Source: Litoditis marina (Eukaryota; Nematoda; Chromadorea; Rhabditida; Rhabditidae). From it: a stretch of 64,000 nt of DNA. The translations under genes were made by a program, and so were the position numbers. Position 1 is the first letter of the stretch. Every line of letters starts with the position of its first letter. The stretch spans positions 14,010,957-14,074,956 of the forward strand of contig OZ038433.1 of the NCBI GenBank assembly GCA_964036275.1. The letters run 5' to 3'. Shown piece by piece: positions 59,601-64,000 of the stretch. The notes beneath the pieces were generated by a model, which made no database searches, was not told the DNA's origin, and saw nothing but the letters and a program-made list of their open reading frames with translations.

Positions 59601-62600
59601 TCACGATCTGAAAACCGGAAAAAAGTCAATAATCTCGCTAAAATCAATAATCGTATTATTTCTCTGAAATGGATAAACGCGTCACAACCTTTACAGTTGA
59701 CTAATGGTGTTCATTTCACCTGCTCTTAGCTTTCACAGAACCCATTGCAAGTGCAGTTGAAACAGCTGGAAATAGTGGTTGCAGGCCAGGCTGGTTGCAA
59801 AATATTTCGCCAATCTTTTAGTTTATAGGGGTTTTTAGAACATCTGATTCTATTATGTATGAAATGGTTCAGAAATAGTACATGGCATTAAAGAATGACG
59901 ATTATGTGCTCCAATCTCAACGCTTCAGTCCTTTAAACTGCAATACATTTTTCAATTGCAGTTTAAAGGACTGTTGCGCCGAGATTGGAGCATATATTCG
60001 TCCTGCTTCAAACGTTACTACTTTTCTTTTCTTTTCTAGAGAAGAGTTCGAAAAATTCTGGCTAAGTTAGGGTCAGCTCGAAACAGTACTTCATTAAAAA
60101 TCTAATACGATTTGTGTGTAATATTTTATTTAAAAACAGTGTGAATAATGATTTTGACCTACCTCCACAACACCTTTGTCGGAGGGAAGAGCGTGGTTTT
60201 GAACCATTTGATGGTAGAATTGGTAGAGTTGGTCACACATTTGAATCATCGAATCCTGAATATTGAAAAAATTAACGAAATCACTCATTCATTAGGATAA
60301 AAATTGTATGAACATGCGAGACATCCATAACGAATCGAAAAGGAAAAACATTGTGATACAAAATAGAAAACAAGTGTTTCAAGCTGCCAATCGTGCTGTT
60401 TCCTGTCACCTCTCACGTGACAAATCGACTAATTTTTACGTGAAGAAGGACGAATATGTGCTCCAATCCCGACGCTTCAGTCATTTGAACCGCAATACAT
60501 TTTTCAATTGCAGTTTAAAGTAGGACGATTGTGTGGACCAATCCCGTGTCAACGGTCCTTTAAACTGCAATTGAAAAACGTATTGCAGTTTGAAGGACTG
60601 AAGCGTCGGGATTGGAGCACATATTCGTCCTTCTTTAAAGGACTGTTGACATGAGATTGATCCACATAATCGTACTGCTTCAATTGAACTTTTTTTTCTA
60701 AAAGACAAATTGTAACATTTCCTTTTACGTCTGAACGTGACTTTTCGACCACTTTTTTTATTCAAACTTAACTGAAAGAAATATTGTAGTTTGTAGTCTG
60801 AACTCTAATTGCCAACCTGAGCAGCTGCCAACTGTGCTGTTTTCTCTCCGGCCAATAGGAGAAGAGTTCGAATGTCCCCCCTCTGAGTGTGGGCCTTCTT
60901 GTCCGCCAACGGGTCCGAACCTGTGCCCTGAAAATGACATTTTCAAATAAACAATTAACAAACATGATAAACTAAACTTCCCCCAACGTAAAATCGATAA
61001 CTCCAGAGGCTGTGTATAGTTGTACAACGGTCGAACCGTTCGTGAGTGATGAATTACGAAACTTTATGAGAGAATTGAGACAATTGTACAATTGGCCCCC
61101 CCCCCCCTCCTCACCTTAACTCCCCCCCGTAGTACTATCACCCCCCCCCTCCCAATACGATTCCCTATAGAGAGGGGGGGGGGGGGTGATTGTTAATGGG
61201 GGGTAATTGTGCAATGGCGACGTTTAACAATCACCCCCTACAATACAAAATGGGGGTAATAGTACCACCCCGGGCCTGTTTAACAATCGCCCCCCACTCA
61301 ATCCAAACCTGCCGTAAAGAAGGACGTTGTACAATCACCCCCCTAGGGGGGTGGGGGGTGATTGTACTACGGATCGGATTCCAACCTATTTCGGCTCAAG
61401 GGGGGGGGGGACGATTGTACAATAAACCCAAGATAATATCAAGTTTACAATAATCAGCCACTAACCTTGACAAGCTGTTCAATCTTGTCCAAAACCACGT
61501 CCTTTTGCTGACGCGCGTGCACAAAATCCAGATCTGTGATTGAAAAATCAATACCTAGGTTAATCAAATAAAACTTTTTCGATATTCTTCTGGAAATCCA
61601 TTCAGATACCGTTGATCTCCATCTACTTTCATTGTTTTTCAAATACGTCCCCGTTTCGAAAAAAACAAAATCCAAATCAGCAGTTGGCTTCTCCACGAAC
61701 CGTGCCGAACAGGCACCAGGGAAAACTCATTCAAAAATAAAACTCATTACTGGAAATCTCATTGAGAGTTGAAACTCATTAACTTATTTTGAGTCAGGAA
61801 TTCAAAAATGCCAAAAAATTTGAAAGTTGATTTTTGCTTTTCTCTACGTTCATGTACTTAATGAGTTTTATTTCTGAATGAGTTTTTCTGGTTGCCGTAA
61901 GAACGGATAACAGAGTATTTATAAACATATTCCAATTCAACTTGTGAAATACCGAAATCCTCCCCAGCGAATGTAGTTACTTCCGTTCTTATTAGGACCG
62001 AGACAGTATGATAACAAACCATCATAACTACTTCTGAACTACGTGAATGATATAGGAAACGTTGACAACTTTTGCAAAAGATAGCATAAATAGGTCATTC
62101 GAATGTGTACTGTAGGGGTGCATGTGGGAATGACTTGGACTATACCTCCACTGCTGTTGTTCATGCTCAGTTTGTTCATGAGACTCGCCACCAAATCGAC
62201 GGCCGTCTTTTCACGGTCCTTCACTTGTTCTACCAGGTTCTCACGCGCAGCCTCCAACTCTTTGACCTACAAATAATCAATAAAGTACTGAATTTAACAA
62301 ATAATACAAAACTAGAGAACCAGTTTTTTTGTGCTAGTTGCTACAAATTTTTATACTCAAAAAAATCGACTTAAGAATAATCAATAAAGTACTAAACTGA
62401 TAAAAATAGACCGAATACTTATGTTTTCGTAAAAGTTTTTGGGTGAACAACCATGCACAATGCACATTACACAGGAAATAGTGAATTTGTGCATTTGCAA
62501 CAAATTTTTCCACATTCCAACAAATGTCGACGCTTTGACCCTGAATTGGTTGTAAAATGTGATTAGAAAATAAATGGTTACGGTGTATGACCAAACGTTT

Positions 62601-63866
62601 GAAACAGATGAATACATACACCAGCAAGGTTGTCCGAAAAGTCAGAAAAGTTCGAAAAACGGACTACTTTTGAGCCAAAAAGAAGAAAATCGGTCTACCT
62701 TTGATGAAAAATCATGAATTTTCACGTTTTCACATCGGAAAACGGATTACTTTTCGTCGCTTAGTCAGACCTTACTGATTTATGGATGAATAACATACCT
62801 TGGAATCAGTACTGCCCTGTAGTTCACTGAACAGATCATTTGCCTGTGGCTGAACCCCAGCACCGCCCTCCTGCAAACACACATGATTAGGATGGGTATC
62901 GATTGAATTGTCGAATAGTAATACTGCTAGGTCTAAAAAGTTACCAAGTCTTCGTTGTAGTTTGAACCCGCCCTACGCCATCAACTACAACTTCTGCGTG
63001 AAAAGCGACGGGATAAAACTACACTAGCAAATAGATATACTAGAAGTAAATTGAATAGTCACGAACTTAAGCATTCTAATGAGGCATCGTGCACTTTGTC
63101 ATTGCACGTTTCTGAGTTCTGCTGTGTTTAACATGTTTCGCGTGACTGTGCAATTGACTAACAGTATGAGGCAAGGCGAGATACACCGCAAAGACTTAGT
63201 TTGGCAAAGCTAACCTTATATTCGAAAACAATACCTTTTCTAACGGTTTGATAGCAAACTGTCGCATAACATTGAGTTACTCTAGGTGTATGGCACTCAA
63301 AACTATCTGACCATTACAGCAGATCGAAAGAAAAAGTGACCAATCGTTTTTTGAAACGCGATTGCAGCTGCGAATTTGCTACAAAAACTGTGAAAGGACA
63401 CATTTGAAGCTATTTTTGGAGATCAAAAACCAATGATGGAACGTTTGAGACCTAGTAGGAAGTTTACAGCTTACGACCGCTACTTTTTCCCACTTCCAAA
63501 CCAAAACTACATTCTCTCAGTAAACAACACAAACCTGATCTACTGAACTAACCAATAAATAAGCTGTCAACATGATCTACCAATCAATCGATAGCTCATT
63601 CAGCCTTTCCAAGCCGTGCAACATTAATCCTAACTTGACCCGAGCCCGATCATTCTATCGTATCAGTGGAAGCCGTCACTCTGATCTACCAATCAATAAA
63701 ATCAGTCCAAAAATCGATAATGACCTACCTCATTCAGCCTCTCCAAGCCGTGTAGCATATCGGTGAGACTGCTCATGTGCTCGGCGTTTCTGGCTGCCTC
63801 CAACTCTCGTTTCATTGCCAGCCGCTGCTCGCGCTCTTGCTGGGCTGTCAACAACGCTTCTTCCAC
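53083..63866 (-). CDS. bicd-1: Bicaudal-D dynein adaptor (bicd-1-like), C-terminal part
   Basis: Fifteen exons join in phase to 476 residues: 63729-63866, 62799-62870, 62146-62266, 61466-61533, 60817-60927, 60163-60255, 59554-59607, 58619-58702, 57671-57773, 56931-57004, 56522-56613, 55404-55512, 54961-55071, 54381-54482, 53083-53181. Earlier exons lie beyond the window. The sequence is mostly heptad-like coiled coil. [21 protein letters not shown] and NDLFSEL match the middle coiled coil of BICD1/2. [39 protein letters not shown] and [19 protein letters not shown] match the C-terminal cargo-binding domain, the most conserved part of the family, which binds RAB6. Bicaudal-D links dynein-dynactin to RAB6 vesicles, mRNPs and nuclei. 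The short Lys/Arg/Pro-rich end (KRSSNKPAP) stops at TAG 53083-53085. Repeats and a tRNA gene occupy the introns; no break in the frame was seen. Confidence 0.95.
53755..53877. repeat. family 1 palindromic MITE copy
   Basis: Complete, in the last Bicaudal-D intron. Confidence 0.88.
55088..55400. repeat. two GAGA tracts flanking a Bicaudal-D intron
   Basis: Imperfect GA runs at 55088-55145 and 55340-55400, on either side of a tandem GTTCACGTCCAATTTC duplication. Confidence 0.8.
56142..56400. repeat. GGTTACC palindromic element, family 2
   Basis: Full copy in a Bicaudal-D intron. Confidence 0.86.
56620..56735. repeat. AAT microsatellite
   Basis: AAT units broken by ACC and ATC, with a tandem higher-order unit; starts seven bases from the 56.5 kb Bicaudal-D exon. 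Confidence 0.95.
57200..57432. repeat. GCAACC palindromic repeat, family 9
   Basis: Close copy of 51.88 kb, starting GGCGGTTTACACATGCAACC. Confidence 0.88.
57440..57675 (-). repeat. tandem repeat copying a Bicaudal-D splice donor
   Basis: Three units of about 105 bp, each with TCACAGGTACCGTATACCAG on the minus strand. Only the unit at 57671 joins the coding exon; the other donor-like sites are at 57564 and 57462. Confidence 0.85.
57823..57938. repeat. family 1 palindromic MITE copy
   Basis: More diverged than most copies. Confidence 0.8.
58050..58318. repeat. GGTTACC palindromic element, family 2
   Basis: Full copy. Confidence 0.88.
58970..59040 (-). tRNA. tRNA-Glu (CTC)
   Basis: The minus strand folds as a complete cloverleaf: acceptor TCCGTTG with CAACGGA, A box TGGTCTAGTGG, anticodon stem TGCGG/CCGCA with loop CTCTCAC (anticodon CTC), and B box GGTTCGATTCC. 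A T5 run five bases past the 3' end suits RNA polymerase III termination. It is nested in a Bicaudal-D intron on the same strand. Confidence 0.95.
59200..59465. repeat. GGTTACC palindromic element, family 2
   Basis: Full copy, about 90 bp from a 54-bp Bicaudal-D exon. Confidence 0.86.
59887..60010. repeat. family 1 palindromic MITE copy
   Basis: TGCTCCAATCTC variant. Confidence 0.86.
60440..60685. repeat. family 1 MITE inserted into another family 1 copy
   Basis: An outer copy (GAAGAAGGACGAATATGTGC ... CATAATCGTACTGCTT) is split by an inner copy inserted within its arm at TTTAAAG. Confidence 0.75.
61085..61425. repeat. poly-C/poly-G cluster with GATTGTACAAT words
   Basis: At least eight runs of 6-13 C or G alternate with ACAATCACCCC, GTGATTGT and ACGATTGTACAAT words in both orientations, inside a Bicaudal-D intron. 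Confidence 0.85.
62613..62790. repeat. TIR repeat family 8 copy
   Basis: CATACACCAGCAAGGTTGTCCG to CGCTTAGTCAGACCTTACTG, the inverse of the 14.53 kb copy. Confidence 0.8.
63035..63165. repeat. repeat family 6 copy
   Basis: ATACTAGAAGTAAATTGAATAG to GTGCAATTGACTAACAGTAT; terminal inverted repeats around CACTTTGTCATTGCACG. Confidence 0.8.
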
Positions 63867-64000
63867 CTGTAAACACATATTATTATAGAAAATAAATAAA
63901 CAATAACATATTTATATTCATTTTTCCACGTTTGACGTTCACAACACAACCACTGTTGTTACAGATAATATTGAAGAGTCGAAAAAGAACAGAATCAAGT

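Overview
The window looks like nuclear DNA from a rhabditid nematode, probably close to Caenorhabditis. It is AT-rich. Protein genes are split by introns with GTAAGT/GTGAGT/GTTAGT-type donors and TTTCAG-type acceptors, several first exons sit just behind a splice-acceptor sequence (compatible with spliced-leader trans-splicing), and the recognisable genes are ordinary animal genes. I cannot name the species. Introns and intergenic DNA are unusually rich in small palindromic repeats (MITE-like), tRNA-derived SINE-like elements and microsatellites. Most open frames outside the genes below are repeat-borne or chance.

Layout. 0-8.6 kb: a minus-strand gene for a divergent heterotrimeric G-protein alpha subunit (start at 8640, P-loop exon near 5.85 kb, helical-domain exons near 4.1 and 1.7 kb). 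Its Ras-like half is not recognisable, and a possible coding tail of another gene lies at the left edge. 8.7-10.8 kb: repeats, including a tRNA-headed SINE. 10.8-16.5 kb: a minus-strand selenoprotein K (SELENOK) homologue of four or more exons. Its frame reaches a UGA that is followed by Gly-Arg-UAG, the usual ending of SELENOK. 17.9-21.5 kb: a plus-strand four-exon BET1-type SNARE (nbet-1-like). 21.5-39.5 kb: about 18 kb without a confident gene, holding repeats, a truncated non-LTR retrotransposon tail at 24.4 kb and a possible small secreted-protein gene at 25.0 kb. 39.6-49.3 kb: a plus-strand, 11-exon tachykinin/neurokinin-type neuropeptide GPCR. 49.3-53.1 kb: repeats between two converging genes. 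53.1-63.9 kb: the last 15 exons of a minus-strand Bicaudal-D (bicd-1) orthologue whose 5' end lies beyond the window, with a tRNA-Glu(CTC) gene inside one intron.

The genes show no common pathway. The SNARE (ER-Golgi fusion), Bicaudal-D (dynein adaptor for Golgi vesicles) and SELENOK (ER membrane) all concern the secretory pathway, but with separate promoters and orientations this looks like chance proximity. The most notable observations are the SELENOK UGA-Gly-Arg-stop ending beside duplicated Gly-Pro-Gly-Arg mini-exons, the incomplete G-alpha gene, several families of tRNA-derived repeats, and tandem duplications that copy splice sites of the receptor and Bicaudal-D genes.
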